Assembly (NCBI GenBank): GCA_964304625.1
Contig: OZ199840.1
Coordinates: forward strand, 186,001-250,000
Origin: Kudoa neothunni
Lineage: Eukaryota; Cnidaria
Length of the DNA: 64,000 nt
Reading direction: 5' to 3'
Shown: positions 47,161-59,251 of the stretch, one piece after another
How positions within the stretch are numbered: the first letter of the stretch is position 1
How the letters are laid out: the number at the start of each line of letters is the position of its first letter
Translations under genes and position numbers: made by a program
Notes under the pieces: generated by a model
Seen by the model: only the letters and a program-made list of their open reading frames with translations
The model's database searches: none
Told to the model about the DNA's origin: nothing

Positions 47161-50160
47161 TTAATCCCTTTTCTTCTTCATTACCACGATACCAACTATT
47201 GCAATAACCACAACCACAGCAACGCAAGCAATAATAATTCTAAAATCAGTTAATTCAAATATTAACATTTAAAAATGTTTACATTAGTTTGGTTTTATTC
47301 CTAAAAAATATTAAATTTGATAAAAGCATATTATTAAGCTCACCCTGAACTACTCTTTGCTCCTATAATATATATAACATTAAATCACACTGTGAACAAA
47401 TAATATACCTTGTTGTATATCAGCACCGCCAAAAATTGTATCATCTTCAACACTGTAAACAGTCAAATAATAGTCATTTCCATCAGGTAAATTATTTATT
47501 TTGAATTCTTTACAGGTCACAAAGGCAGCACATCTGTCTACGTTTCTTCTCATGCAAGATTTTACTACCGCATTTGACTTGACACTACTGTTACGTAACT
47601 CCCATTTGCATTTTGATTTATCGTTCATACTGGATGGAACTGTGGTGGTTACAATGAAACTGTTCCCATCACGTGTAATGACGACTGATATCAATTTTGA
47701 GGAGTCAGTTGGGTTTAATTGTGGTACACCTAATATAAGTTTCGTTTAAGAAATTCTTAATAGAGACATTAATTGAAGCATTAATTGTAATACTTGGTTC
47801 TATAATATGCTCTTTTTGTGAAGATTTTCCAATAGCTGTGACTAAAATTTTGTATGTATTTGCTGCTTCATACTCGGGAAATGTTATGGAAATGCAAAGG
47901 GGATTTGAAGAACAGGTGTTTGCGCTGTTAGGCATCCTCAGCAAGCTGTGTATCTGAAGTATCCGGAACTGAAGATTTCGCTGTTGATATTAGACCACCA
48001 TCTGCCACTATTGGCACAGCGATTCTAGCTATGTTGAGATCTGCTGAACTTATACTGGGAGGAGCAGCTGAAGGGGGTACTGGTGCTTGGTGCTACTGGG
48101 GCGGGTAACAGGTGTCGTTACTTTCGATACCACAGGACATGTGTAATAGTCTGTGTAATCGTTACCAGTCTTCTTTTGTACGACATAACTACAAGTTGCA
48201 GTTGGATCCACGGATTTTAATCGTGCCTTCAATGACAAACCATCCAAGGTGATCTTATGTGTTATCGTTAACGTTGTTAATGCTATTAAAAAATTAAAGT
48301 GTAAATTATAACTTCAATAACCTGTTCGTATATCTGTGTAATCTTTTATGTCGTAATCCTTATGTGCGATCACCCTGATGTCATAAGGTTTGTTTGGCTC
48401 AAGGTCTTCTATCGTAACTTGTTCGCTGCAAATTCCTCTGCACGGGGCGTTACCATTGCATTTCGCGTGGAAAAAGCTATCTAATCCGGTCGGACTTATT
48501 AAATACTCACAGGTAGGCTCTTCTTTCTTTTCTCCCGTTGAAAGTCCGGCCATAGCTGTAAGAGAAATTGTTATGTCTGTTTTTGTAGGATCAGTAGTTC
48601 CATATGCTTTACCATCTCCGATTTCTTTACAATACATTATTTTATAAAATAAATATAATGATTCACTCGTTCTTATGAATATATGTTCTTTAAAACCTTG
48701 TGTAATATCAGTGCCTTCAAATGAGATCTCAATCATGTAGGCTTCTCCCGCTGAAAGTCCCTGAATTACCAATTTTGAGCAATCAGTGTTGCAAGCGGTG
48801 CTGCTCTGGGTGGTACATATTGTGCCGGTCAGGGTGGCTGGCTTTGGTTTATCAGCAAAATAATGTTGAAGAGTACATTTGGTCATTTTTGGCGCTAGGG
48901 TCCTCTTTTAATGAGGATCCATCAAACGTTACACCATCTTTGACATAAGAAGAAAGCAACTCTCCAGCTGCTTCATTAATTACTAAAGAAAATAATAGAA
49001 AAATTCAGATGAATGTAAGAATTACAAAACTTAGTTAGTTCGTAGCCTCGCAATACTCCACTAGTAGCTGTTATGTCGTGATGCCTTGTTTGGATTAAAA
49101 CTTTATAAATCTTTTTCCCCGCAATGCCATTCAGTTCGACGTACTTACAAGGGGCGTAACAACTCTTTCCGGTTCCACCACAAACTGAAATATATGATGG
49201 GTTGTTTGCTGCGTTCTGGCCATCTTTAAGACTGAATAGGCATATTTCAGATGATTGCGAATTAGTGAATTTGATTCCGACTTTGCCCGCAGTTTTGTCT
49301 ACAATATAAAACTGGGGTTCGTAAATGGCTATTTTTTCCTTCATATATTGATTGGGCATTTTGTAAAAGAAGCTGGGATATTTACCGCACCTAACTTCGT
49401 AATGCGGTAACAATAAATCAAAGTCAACTTTATTATTATTGTTTTCGGAACTACAAGTGTTCCCTTTGGTACCAGTTTCGTATTCAATATCTCTATAATA
49501 AATAGGGCAATTTACAGGTGTACATGTTTTTGCTACGAATTTAAGCTTATTGTCGGTAGTGTCTGCAGACACCGTAATTTGTGGATTAGCCAATAATGCT
49601 AAATCCATTTTATTATTTTGAAAAATTAAGTTGATTTACGTATTGAGTATCCGAATACTTTTGACCCTGCCCCGTTAATTGCGTTTTTAACATTATCTAT
49701 GCGATCGCCCGACGAATACATATATGTATTTGGTTCTTGGTGATAGGTTGTCATAAGTGATTGCATTTCCATCAGTTGAACAATCGATAACACATTTATT
49801 AGTAGTACTAGCATCATTAGGAGGGCAGATTGCGATGTCTACAAACGAATTTGCTGTTTCAGAAGTATTAGCTAAAATTTCTGCTTCTTTAGATCGCTTT
49901 ATAAGGCATTTTTGCTAGCACCATAATCAGAACCTCCGAGGTTGATTTTAATTTGGTCTGGGCTATTAGTTTCACCTTTCACAACCTGATACTTGAGCGT
50001 TTTCATTGGAGTTAGAGTAGGAGATGCCTCCGCAGCTGCAGAATCTTGACTTATAGCAGCATTGGTTTTTCTTGACGTTAAAACACCTGAATATACATCA
50101 GTACTAAAATTAACTCATGATGATACCTAACGCAAGGTAGAGAAATCCAACTATTTTCAT
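47161..50160 (-). pseudogene. FN3-like type I membrane protein family, copy 4 (broken)
   Basis: The ten-exon layout is still traceable from ATG at 50160 (MKIVGFLYLALG...) to the stop at 47161 after KKKRD. Exons 3, 5 and 7 are open. Exon 2 has two frame changes: one base lost in an A run near 49908, and another near 49705. Exon 4 is altered near 48885-48910. Exon 6 has small insertions near 47925 and 48085-48105. It is clearly a pseudogene, with more damage than copy 1. Its 3' exons are nevertheless nearly identical to the other copies, including the microexons, which suggests recent homogenisation or a recent loss. Confidence 0.8.
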
Positions 50161-50360
50161 GGTTGACAACTAAATGCACTACCAATTGATGGTTCGGAAT
50201 ACAATTGATCCGAATTTCACTCATGTGGATATAATGATTCATTCATTGTCAGATATATAAAACATATACTAGATAATAATTATTCAAATTATTAAAAAAT
50301 TAATCTAAACTAATTTTTTGCCATAAACTCAAATTGGTGTGATAAATTAATTATGACTTT
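50161..50360 (-). promoter_or_regulatory. Conserved 5' flank of copy 4 (putative promoter)
   Basis: Same upstream block as in the other copies, although this gene is broken. Its retention argues that the damage is recent. Confidence 0.35.
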
Positions 50361-50476
50361 TAATGGGACCAAAAGTGCTTCCATGGTACATTGTTTTTAG
50401 GGAAATATCGAAGTAAAATGTTAAGTTTTAGAAAAAATAATGACTCAATTATTTATTAAAGTAGGTAAGTATTTAG

Positions 50477-50566
50477 CGGTAATGGCGTACTTACCGGTTA
50501 TCAAAATTCGACATGATGTCGCGACTTTATACGAGATATAGTTTATTCACTCCAAAAAGTTGCAGC
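50477..50566 (-). repeat. Dispersed element end, copy B
   Basis: Inverted relative to 56110-56219. It carries CGGTAATGGCGTACTTA on the outside and CCAAAAAGTTGCAGC on the inside. With copy C it may bound a composite element of about 5.7 kb. Confidence 0.6.
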
Positions 50567-51132
50567 TTACAAAAATAGCTCAATTTTTTTGTTTCTAATG
50601 TTTCCTAAATTCAAAGCCATAATTTCCTATGAGTGATATTAATCACTTTTACAATACTATCTTAGGTATTGTTTTCCAATTTTAACATATTTAAATAAAC
50701 GTTTTTGTTAACTTATTCTATTTAATTACTAAAAAAACAATTTTTGAAATATGTAGAATCTATTTATTTGCAGATTTGATCAATCAAAAATGAATCGTTT
50801 TACTCTGGAAATGTTGACAATACAGTCGAGATTGAATATTACGTGATTTGGCCTTTCGTAATTTAAGATTTTCATTTTGATAATAATTAAGTTTGAATTT
50901 AATTTTCAAATATTATCATAATCACGATTAATAAGTTCTTAATTTCAAAAAAACATAAATAATATTGTTTCTATATGCCCATGTCTCAGTATTGCGGTAA
51001 CGAAAAAATCAACATGACTGGATATTGCGTGATTTTATCTTCAATATGTGGTGGAAACAGCATGATAATTCTACGAAAATCGGAATAATGCAGTATTTCA
51101 ATTGAATAAAAACTATAAAAGATACCAAGAAA

Positions 51133-51630
51133 ATGACGGTTGAGAAATTTAAACTTAGTGGTATAGTTAGTTTAATTCTATTCTTAATATTTATCTCCAG
51201 GGACATTCAATTCTTGGCAGGATTTCTTTCTCATGAAACCGAACTAAAAAATTCATACGTTACAAGGGATAGGAAGATGCATCCAAATGGAAGATTCATC
51301 AACAAAGATGAAGAAGCTTCTCAATGGTTTATCAATAACCGCACGAATGGTTACATTATTTATGGAGACCATTCTTGAAATGGTACCATCATTGAAAAAA
51401 TGGACGACGTTTAAAATTTTACAGCAAGTAAGGAAGGGTTAGGGGAGTTTAAAAAAAGATTAGAATTCATTCGTAAACATTTTCACCGTGAAGCTGAAAG
51501 CATTATCCTTATATCTATTGATTTGTGGATTTATGAAAATAAAAATTGGATATACACGAATATCCAAGAGACAATAAATATTGATAAAACTTCTTTTTTT
51601 TTGTTAACAGTTACAGAACAACAGTAATGT
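51133..51630 (+). other. Unrecognised coding-like stretch with a membrane anchor
   Basis: Begins MTVEKFKLSGIVSLILFLIF, a likely signal anchor, then a charged, Asn-rich ectodomain-like stretch (FINKDEEASQWFINN, later FRK-type acidic/basic text and WIYTNIQETINIDKT). The open frame 51133-51378 is followed by further coding-like sequence that is interrupted. No family recognised. It lies between dispersed ends B and C and just upstream of a piggyBac end. Confidence 0.3.
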
Positions 51631-51784
51631 ATTAAAAGAAGAAAATGACATAAAGATAAAAAACTTTAAAAAAAGAGTATCGATTTTGGTATCATGCTCT
51701 AAAAGTTGAGAAACATTTCCTTTATTCATAATCGGAAAACGTCAAAATCCTACTTGTTTCAGAGGGTTCAAAATTTACCTTAAC

Positions 51785-54020
51785 CCTCGCGGGACGGTGT
51801 GGGGTTCACGCGGACCCCAATTTTTGTATTTTTGTGTTTACGCTTCGCTTTATGAATGAAAAAATTTTTTAATCCCGTGAACTCCAAACGAGGGTATCAA
51901 TTTTTTTTATGTTCCTTTTAAAGTTTTTTTTATTTAAAATTAATCGAAATAAACTTACTTCTTTCGTTCATGTTTTGATAAAAGGGGTTATTTAGTTAGC
52001 CCTATTAATTGAGATTAATATATAAAATAAAATCATTAATGAAACTTCATTAAACATGTGTTTAATTATATTTTAAATCAGTATGCTTGTATTTTCTATC
52101 ATTTTATATTATCGCCGACAAATACCGATAAATATGCCCATAAATTATTGAAGAATGATAGGCTTAAATTTAAATCCACGTTGTTTGTGTACAATATAAG
52201 TAAATTATTAGTTATTGTTTTTTTAATTAAACTCGAATAGAAAAATGTCAAAAGAATATTCTGATGATTTATTAAGTGATCCTGTTGAGAATGATGAAAT
52301 TGACAGCGATCTTAATTTTGAGGGACCGCTATCTGATATTTCAGATTGCGATGATATTGTAGAAACAGTGGATTCCTCATCTTGCAACGAAGATAATGAA
52401 GATTTAGAAAATTTAATGAAAATTTCTAACCCCAGCATTGGATTCAAATGGAGTTGCAGTGAAAAAATGAGGAGGAGAAAACAAAAGCAACAATCTAGAC
52501 TTGCCAAAACCTGGACTTAAAGAGGAGTCTAAAAATTTACAAACGATTATGGAAACATTATCTCTATTTTTTCGAGTATCATGTTGGAAAAAATATTATA
52601 TTTTACCAATAAGTACTTCCTATCGAATGAAAAATATAGCGATAAGGATACCATAACAATGGAAGAGACGAAGGCTTTTATTGGAATCATGGTCATATCT
52701 TGCAGATGTATTGGAGCCAAATTATCACGAAAAAATCTTTGGGATTTGAATCCGTTGTTCAAACATCATTTTTTCGATGGCTATATCGAGGGATCGTTTT
52801 TTGTCAGATATACAGAAAGATTCGTTCTGATGATCGACTCACGAGAGCATCAAGAATGAGAACATCTGGCAACAAATTTGAGGCAATGCAAGCAATCTTC
52901 GACGATTTAAATTCCTCGTTCACGCGGAATTATTCACCAGGTACACATATAACTGTAGATAAAAGAATGATTTCATTTCGCGGAAGGTGCCCTTTTCGTA
53001 TTTACATGAAGAATAACCCGATCGCTTCGGGATGAAGTTGTGGGTGGCTTCAGATGTGGATACATCATACCTATTAAATACCCAACCTTACATTAGTAAA
53101 GTTAAGGTATCAGAGAGAAAAACCAAGGGGAACTAGTCGTCAAGGATTTAGTTTCTCCTTATTATTGAGGTCATCGTGGTATAACGACTAATAGCTTTTT
53201 TACAACCGTTCCTCTAGCCTTATTTTTTACTAAAAAATGATTTAATTCTGACTGGAACTATGCGGAAAAATAACCGATATATTCACAAAATATTCTTAGA
53301 GTGAAAGATCGTGATGAAAATTCCTCAATGTTTTGCTTCTCCGATGACTTAACCATAGTTTCATATGTTCCCAAGAAAACAGAAATATCATTTTATTATC
53401 AACAGAGTTCCACGGTAGTGCCATCGAAAGAGGTGATAAAAAAGACCTGAACTTATCGTTTATTACAATCACACAAAAGGGGCAGTTGACAATGGAGACC
53501 GGATGACCAAATTTCAGGGCTGTTATAGAAGAACCAATGGTTGGTCATTCCATGTTTTCATGGATCTGATCGATATATCTGCGTTTAATGCACATTTTAT
53601 ATGGACAACCAGATTTCCTAATTGGCATTCGAACGATCGCAGTCGACGTCAAACCTTCCTTCGAGAATTAGGGATTCAACTGGTCACCTCTAACGTATTG
53701 CGTCTTCAAGAAACCATTACTAGGTACAATTCAGATTTAAAATACGGATTCAAAATGTTTAATAGCCATTTCTCCAATTCCAACACAAATATGCAAAATG
53801 GTTCAACATTATCTAAAAAGGGACGATGAGTATATTTGACCACGTAAAATGGACAGGAAAACCAAAACAAAATGTTCTTCTTGTAACGAGACAATTTGCT
53901 CACTTCATAAAACCCAGAAAATTATAATCATTTGCCCAAACTGTCAAGATGATTTGAGTGTTAAGTTGATTGTTGAATTATTATCCTGTCTAACGATGGT
54001 TAAATATATTTTATATTGAC
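51785..54020 (+). mobile_element. piggyBac element PB-5 (right end unresolved)
   Basis: Left end after TTAA at 51781-51784: CCCTCGCGGGACGG, then a GGGGTTC-N3-GCGGACCCC palindrome. A transposase pseudogene follows. I found no good right end directly after it. The nearest candidate is the TTAA end at 57973, which would require later insertions between; its terminal bases match only moderately. The given end is the end of coding-like sequence. Confidence 0.65.
52245..53961 (+). pseudogene. piggyBac transposase of PB-5, degenerate
   Basis: The acidic N-terminus (YSDDLLSDPVENDEIDSD...) is open for 91 codons. The pre-catalytic region is EETKAFIGIMVI, then NLWDLNPLFKHHFF, then KFEAMQAIFDDLNSSFTRNY. 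The first catalytic block is ITVDKRMISFRGRCPFRIYM. The late core (SFHVFMDLIDISAFNAHFIW) corresponds to the DLA..NA helix. The C-terminal zinc-binding segment is TKCSSCNETICSLH...CPNCQDD near 53860-53960. There are about six frame changes or stops. Confidence 0.85.
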
Positions 54021-54547
54021 TCATTCTTTTACTGCATTATAAAAAAATATTTTTAACTGGCGCAAAAGCCCCGTTTCGCGAAGGCTTCCTTGACTAGCCA
54101 AGTAGGCTAAAACCTGGCGCAGAATAAAGCCTTGTTGATTTTAAGTAAATAGAGCTAATGCCAAGCTTTGCCTGATACTGTGAGATGGAAAATTTTAAAT
54201 TTTAGTTTTATTTCTGAATTTAGAAATTCTTCGATTAAATTAATTTAATTAGCATGTTAATCCCTGTAAATTCTATTTTTCTATTTTAATTGATACACTT
54301 TGAAGCTTGTCATTATTCTTGCAATGTGATGATTTAGTTAAACAAAATGATGCGCACATTTTCCATTCAAATATAAATAGAGGTATCGAGAGAAATTAAT
54401 TAGTATTTTTAAGTTTATTTTACAAATTATTGACTAAAAATATAATGAACTTAGTTTTATGAGCAATTTAATTAACGATTAAAGTTCATTTATTCATTAA
54501 ACAAAATCATTACATAACTTAAAATGGGACTTCCAGTTCCTATTAAA
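54021..54547. other. Spacer with a GC-richer patch
   Basis: 54055-54180 is GC-richer (CGCAAAAGCCCCGTTTCGCG) and may be the edge of a repeat. No gene seen. Confidence 0.35.
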
Positions 54548-54770
54548 ATCTTTCGATAAAAATTAATCCTTCTAGTTATAAAATTTATTATTAGTCTACA
54601 AACGATAAAAAAAATAAAATCGACCTAAGGTGCGTCAGAAATAAAAATATTAATTATTACTCCTTTTTTGAAATTTTATAAAGGATGTTAATGATATTTT
54701 AAAAAGCTGTGAGTGGTAACTTACGTCTTCATTAATTTAACATAATTTCCCGATTTTTAAATAAATGAAA
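54548..54770. repeat. Copy of the family's distal 3' flank
   Basis: Matches about 10-235 near the left edge of the window (shared TATAAAGGATGTTAATGAT and GTGGTAACTTACG-type tracts). No family gene lies beside it, so it is either a dispersed repeat that happens to flank copy 1 or the relic of a deleted copy. Confidence 0.6.
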
Positions 54771-56109
54771 CCTTTCTTTTTACTATAAATACTTACTGAT
54801 TCAAATATATACAAATTTAATTAACTAAATAAGATTAAATCTAAAATGTAAAGGTGTTTTTGGTTTGAAAAATTATCGTTATGCTTAAATATCAACTGGT
54901 TTTCTCAAAGGAGTGTACCTTTTTAAAATAAACGTACTGTATAATTGGCCCAAAAAAAATTTCTTCGTATTCATCTATTCTTAGTTTAACGAAAACTTTG
55001 TGACAGTATCGGTTAGATCGATCGGACCAATAATTTCTTATTAACTTACATGACACGTATTGAGAGTGGACTGTATATTTTTCAAAGTGATCATGAATAT
55101 AAATTCTTAAACTACATATAGAATGATGTATCGCGTATTTTCATGCAATTTTTATATTATAATGAATAGAAAATTATATATTGATTCGAATATTAACCTT
55201 AAGGTTTGGGGGTAAGGAATAATTAGGTTACTAAGAACTTAAACATAATTTAAAGTTATCTCATCAAATATAAACATAAAGAATTAGTTTTTGCCTGCTG
55301 TTTTACAAGAAAGCTTAGGAAAACCAAAAAATGAGTAAAAACTTATCGAAATGATGAATATAATTTCACATTTAATCGAATGTTTGATTAACATAAATTT
55401 TCACATCTCAGGAATTTTAATGAAGCATAATTTTCATTTAAGAAGGTATCACAAAAATTTAATTATTTGAAAACTGTACTTACTTCTTACATGGTTTTTA
55501 GAATGCGTATAGAGACTCAATTATTCCAACATGGCTACAACTTAAATCTCGAATTATGCGTTTTATTTAAAATGATCATAATTTTTTTCGCTTGACTATA
55601 TCCATAAAGCTTGAAAAATGAAGATATGTCCTAAATAATTTGGTTTCGCTTCAAATTTTAAGGGAAATGCAGCATTTCTTGTAAATTTGGCTCTAATGTC
55701 ATTATCTGTCTTAAAATTACTCCAAACATATGTAACATTTCTAAACATTATACATCATATTTAGCAGATTCTCTTTGTATAAAATGAGTAAAAGTTCATT
55801 TTAACTGAGTATCACTTTGAAGTAAATAAATCTCAATATTATGCAGTTGCCTTTTAATCTGGTAATTGATGTAAACAGCCAGAAAATTCCTTACTTCTGA
55901 TAACGATATGGATCCTATTCATATTTCTAAGTAAATTAACGGTTTTTGTTAATGGTATCATCTATTCAAATGCGAATTAAAAGCTGTATTTAAAAAGTTT
56001 CTCCGTTGCACATACGCACTCGTGGACACACGCACAGACAGACACACTGGCAGATAAAGGATTTTATATATATAGATGTGAAACAAAAATAATTGATTTG
56101 TTGTTACAT
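54771..56109. other. AT-rich region without recognised genes
   Basis: No coding sequence seen. 56005-56085 holds a CA/GA-rich tract ending in TTATATATATAGATG, the sort of sequence found at repeat 3' tails; I cannot assign it. Confidence 0.4.
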
Positions 56110-56219
56110 GCTGCAACTTTTTAGAGTGAAAGAATTATATCCAAGGAAAAGTCGGACGAAAAAAATCACAACATCATTCCGAATTTTGGTAGCCGATAAG
56201 TACACCATCGCCATTACCG
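56110..56219 (+). repeat. Dispersed element end, copy C
   Basis: Inverted partner of 50477-50566 and direct copy of 44072-44175. Shared features: GCTGCAACTTTTTAGAGTGA on the inside and CCATTACCG on the outside. Confidence 0.6.
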
Positions 56220-56502
56220 TAGATATATTATTCGAATTATTTACTAAATAAAATACCATAGAAATAAAACTAGAAATACAATCATATTCCAAAGTAACGT
56301 ATAAACATGTAATCTGGCACATTCCCAAGTAAGACATAATCTTAATTATTGACCGTTTATGCATAATTCAAAAGATGAACTTTCCTCATATATTTTCTGT
56401 CGGTACTAACTTTTATTTTAGAAAAATTTCATGAAATAAAAATGCGAAATACATTTTTACCTAATTTTTATTTGGAGGGTATAGATTTTTCAGCTATTAA
56501 GA

Positions 56503-57585
56503 GGGTTAAAGTTTAGAATGTCCCCGACCGTCGGGAAAATTCCGGAAGACACATCTAATGATCCTCGAATAATGTTACCTCTCATTTATACTGCCGAGAA
56601 TTTAAGCAACCTCATTTTTGAGGGTATTCGTTATTTTAAAAACAATCAAACCGATTTGGTTGATTTTTTATAAAATATATATCTTCCCCGAGATGGAGAG
56701 CCTGTGACTGTGGCGCTACAATGAGACTTACTTCAGAAAAAAAGTGTCGACGCATTTAGTTGTAATGTTACGTTAAAATATGCCAAAAAGAAAAATAAAT
56801 TAGATTTGGGTCATTGTTTTACCAGTCAAAGCTACCATTATATAAGATATTGAAGATAATATATTTTTGGAGCAAAGGAGCTTGTAATCAAGAGTTTTTG
56901 ATGGAACAATGTGACATTAAATCTATTAAAATAGCTTTTGATTGGAAAAACTTTATGCGAGATATTCGCTTAAATTATTTTATTCGTAATCCAATAAAAA
57001 TTGGGGCCTGGAATAAGTGTGCAGATTGACAAGGGTCAAATCTGTAGAAGAAAATTCGGAATAGGGAGAGTCTTAGAAAGTTAAAGCATATGGATAATTC
57101 GAGGCGTGGATGAATATAGAAAGATTTTTATGGTCGAAACCGAAAAAAGGGACGATTTGACTCTTGGAAATATTATCAGTACCTATACCGGAAGAGGATC
57201 CATCATCCACTCCGATGGATGGCGTGGCTACAACTCACTAAGTGCTCTAGGTTATATTCGCGAAATTGTAATCCATAAAAAAGAGTTTGTGTCGTCCGAA
57301 GGTGTCCATACCAATCGAATCGAAGGTATATGGAGCGCGTTCAAATGAAAATATCGAAGCATCACCAATATACAAAAATCTATGATATCATCGTATATAG
57401 CTGAGTGGTGCTTCAGAAAAGTCCATAAGACCGCAATGTTAGAACTGGTTTTTGACGCTATAAATTTAATTTATAATTTTTATTAAAAATGTTGCAATTA
57501 TTAGTAAAATAATTAATTGTGTGGATCGGGTGTTTTTGATAATCGAATTTTTCCCGATGGTTAGGGACATTCTAAACTTTAACCC
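56503..57585 (+). mobile_element. Merlin transposon
   Basis: Both ends begin GGG and are perfectly inverted for 20 bases (GGGTTAAAGTTTAGAATGTC), followed by CCC..ACC.TCGGGAAAA. The length of 1,083 bp and an internal IS1595/ISXO2-type transposase fit the Merlin superfamily. The expected 8-9 bp duplication is not recognisable in the flanks, so it is either old or has a rearranged border. Confidence 0.9.
56518..57486 (+). pseudogene. Merlin transposase (IS1595/ISXO2-like), degenerate
   Basis: The C-terminal half is the best part: FMVETEKRDDLTLGNII, then IIHSDGWRGYNSL with the second catalytic aspartate, GYIREIVIHK, and the final block NRIEGIWSAFK with the glutamate. The N-terminal half carries the first-domain region (KGACNQEFLM...CDIKSIKIAFDWKNFMRDI) and the stretch before the first catalytic aspartate, broken by several stops. 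The usual N-terminal zinc ribbon is not visible. Confidence 0.85.
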
Positions 57586-58324
57586 TAATGGTTAATAAAA
57601 ACTAGCCAATTTTAATAATTAATTAACGATTATTTTTTGTATTGTATATTGAGTTACTTGTGAAGCTGTATAAATAATTTTCTTTTACACATATTTTATT
57701 ATGATTTATTAATTTATATTGTTACGAGTATGAAAACTAACAAAAAATCCAATATATACGTAAGATAAGCAGAGTTTGGATGATCGGGAGTGATCGGAAG
57801 GTATCGTCCACCAGTAATCTTAGATTTTTTCCTTGTTCATTCGATAGAATTATTTGTTATTAGAAAATATGAACCAGTATGATTTTATAAACTAAAATAA
57901 ATAATAAAAAGTGGGGTCCATTGGACCCCAATAACGAAATGGTGCGTAGGCGATTTTAACGTGCTTGGAGTGTTAAATTAGCCCATTCCCGTGCGGAGCC
58001 GGTGTTTTCACTTTAGTATAATAATAAAGATTAATACACAATTGAGTTGTTCCTCACTTAATTATCCTTTATCGCAAAAAGTTAGCCTTACTAGTTATAG
58101 AGCTTATTCATGGTGAACAAATAATATTCCGCGATTTATTCTTCTAAGTAATTTCAAATATACTGAGATATGTATTCATTTACAATTATAATTATGATTT
58201 TGAGCTAATTATTTTCACCACATTTCTTTAAAAAGCTAAATTAAAATAATATATTTTGAGCTTATTAAACGTCAAACATTTTGTTACGATAAAAATGGAC
58301 GGGAATATGAGAGTAAATATAATA
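57586..58324. other. Spacer with a piggyBac-like right end at 57912-57972
   Basis: GGGGTCCATTGGACCCC at 57913-57929 followed by an end reading, from outside, CACTCCAAGCACG next to TTAA at 57973-57976. The first six bases match PB-1. The partner end is unknown; it may pair with the PB-5 left end across later insertions. Confidence 0.45.
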
Positions 58325-58497
58325 CAATCGGTGACGGGTCGTGGGCACCTGTCATGATTTGATTAGTTTTAAATGAGAGTTCGTACAATTTTACGACTCG
58401 TGGGCACTAAGCTCGAGAAAAAAGTCGCTCAAATGATGGGTCGTGAACACTTGAAGAGAACCAAATAGTTCGTTCCCAGAAAGATAGAGTGGGTATA

Positions 58498-59239
58498 CAG
58501 TAATGGACCGGTCGTACGTAACACCGCTCGTAGGTACATTAATTATTTTACATATTAAAAGCTTCTCTCGAATTTAAAATGATTTAAAAATGATTTAATG
58601 TCATTATTAGTCGCTTTAAATAATTTATAAGCATAATTAGTAAGATAAAATGAAAAATAAAGAGCCGCGTGAGGACCGGTCGTACGTATCTTTTTGTTTT
58701 GACCGCATTATTAATTTAAGCGTTTTCTTTCTTTTTATCACGATTAAACAATTAACAAGTTTTTATGGTTACATCAATGTGGTAGCTAGTTGAAAAATGA
58801 AGGATAAACCCTGAAACATGTCGTAGATACGTAGTAGTGTGTTTATAAGGATGTCCTGTCTAATTCGTAGAAATAACAATATCGCCATGACGGTCCCTCC
58901 CCAATAATTCAGAAACGAATGGTGATTTTATTGAACAAAAATTGAGCCTTTCAGAGATAGCCTTATTTTATTTAGAGGGACTTGGCAACTATTTTAAATA
59001 TCATGGCTCAAAATAGTAGAAGTTAATGTCTGGATCTATTCCAGATGTTTATTAATCTTTAAATCGTAAAAAAAACAAAAAAAACAATTGTCCTTTCATT
59101 AATATTTAAGTTATAGCTAGTTTTGTGTTTCAATATTTTTTATGCGTTTGCGCAAAAAATACGTACTATCCGGCCGGGACCAGTAGTATGTACAATTTCC
59201 TCATCCCCAAGGGGATTACCTACGACCGATCCATTACTG
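58498..59239. mobile_element. pogo element 2, internally deleted, nested in element 3
   Basis: Ends CAGTAATGGACCGGTCGTAC and CAGTAATGGATCGGTCGTAG (reverse complement), with TA duplications at 58496-58497 and 59240-59241. Its left about 370 bp and right about 300 bp match the corresponding parts of pogo element 1 (GCGTGAGGACC tract; the TAGCCTTATTTTATTTAGA tract), but the transposase is missing. It is a deletion derivative of the element 1 family. Confidence 0.9.
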
Positions 59240-59251
59240 TAATCCAATATT

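Noticed and set aside
56005-56085. CA/GA-rich tract ending in TATATATATAGATG, like the 3' tail of some LINE families
   Set aside because: There is no reverse transcriptase or other retroelement coding sequence upstream, so I do not call a LINE.
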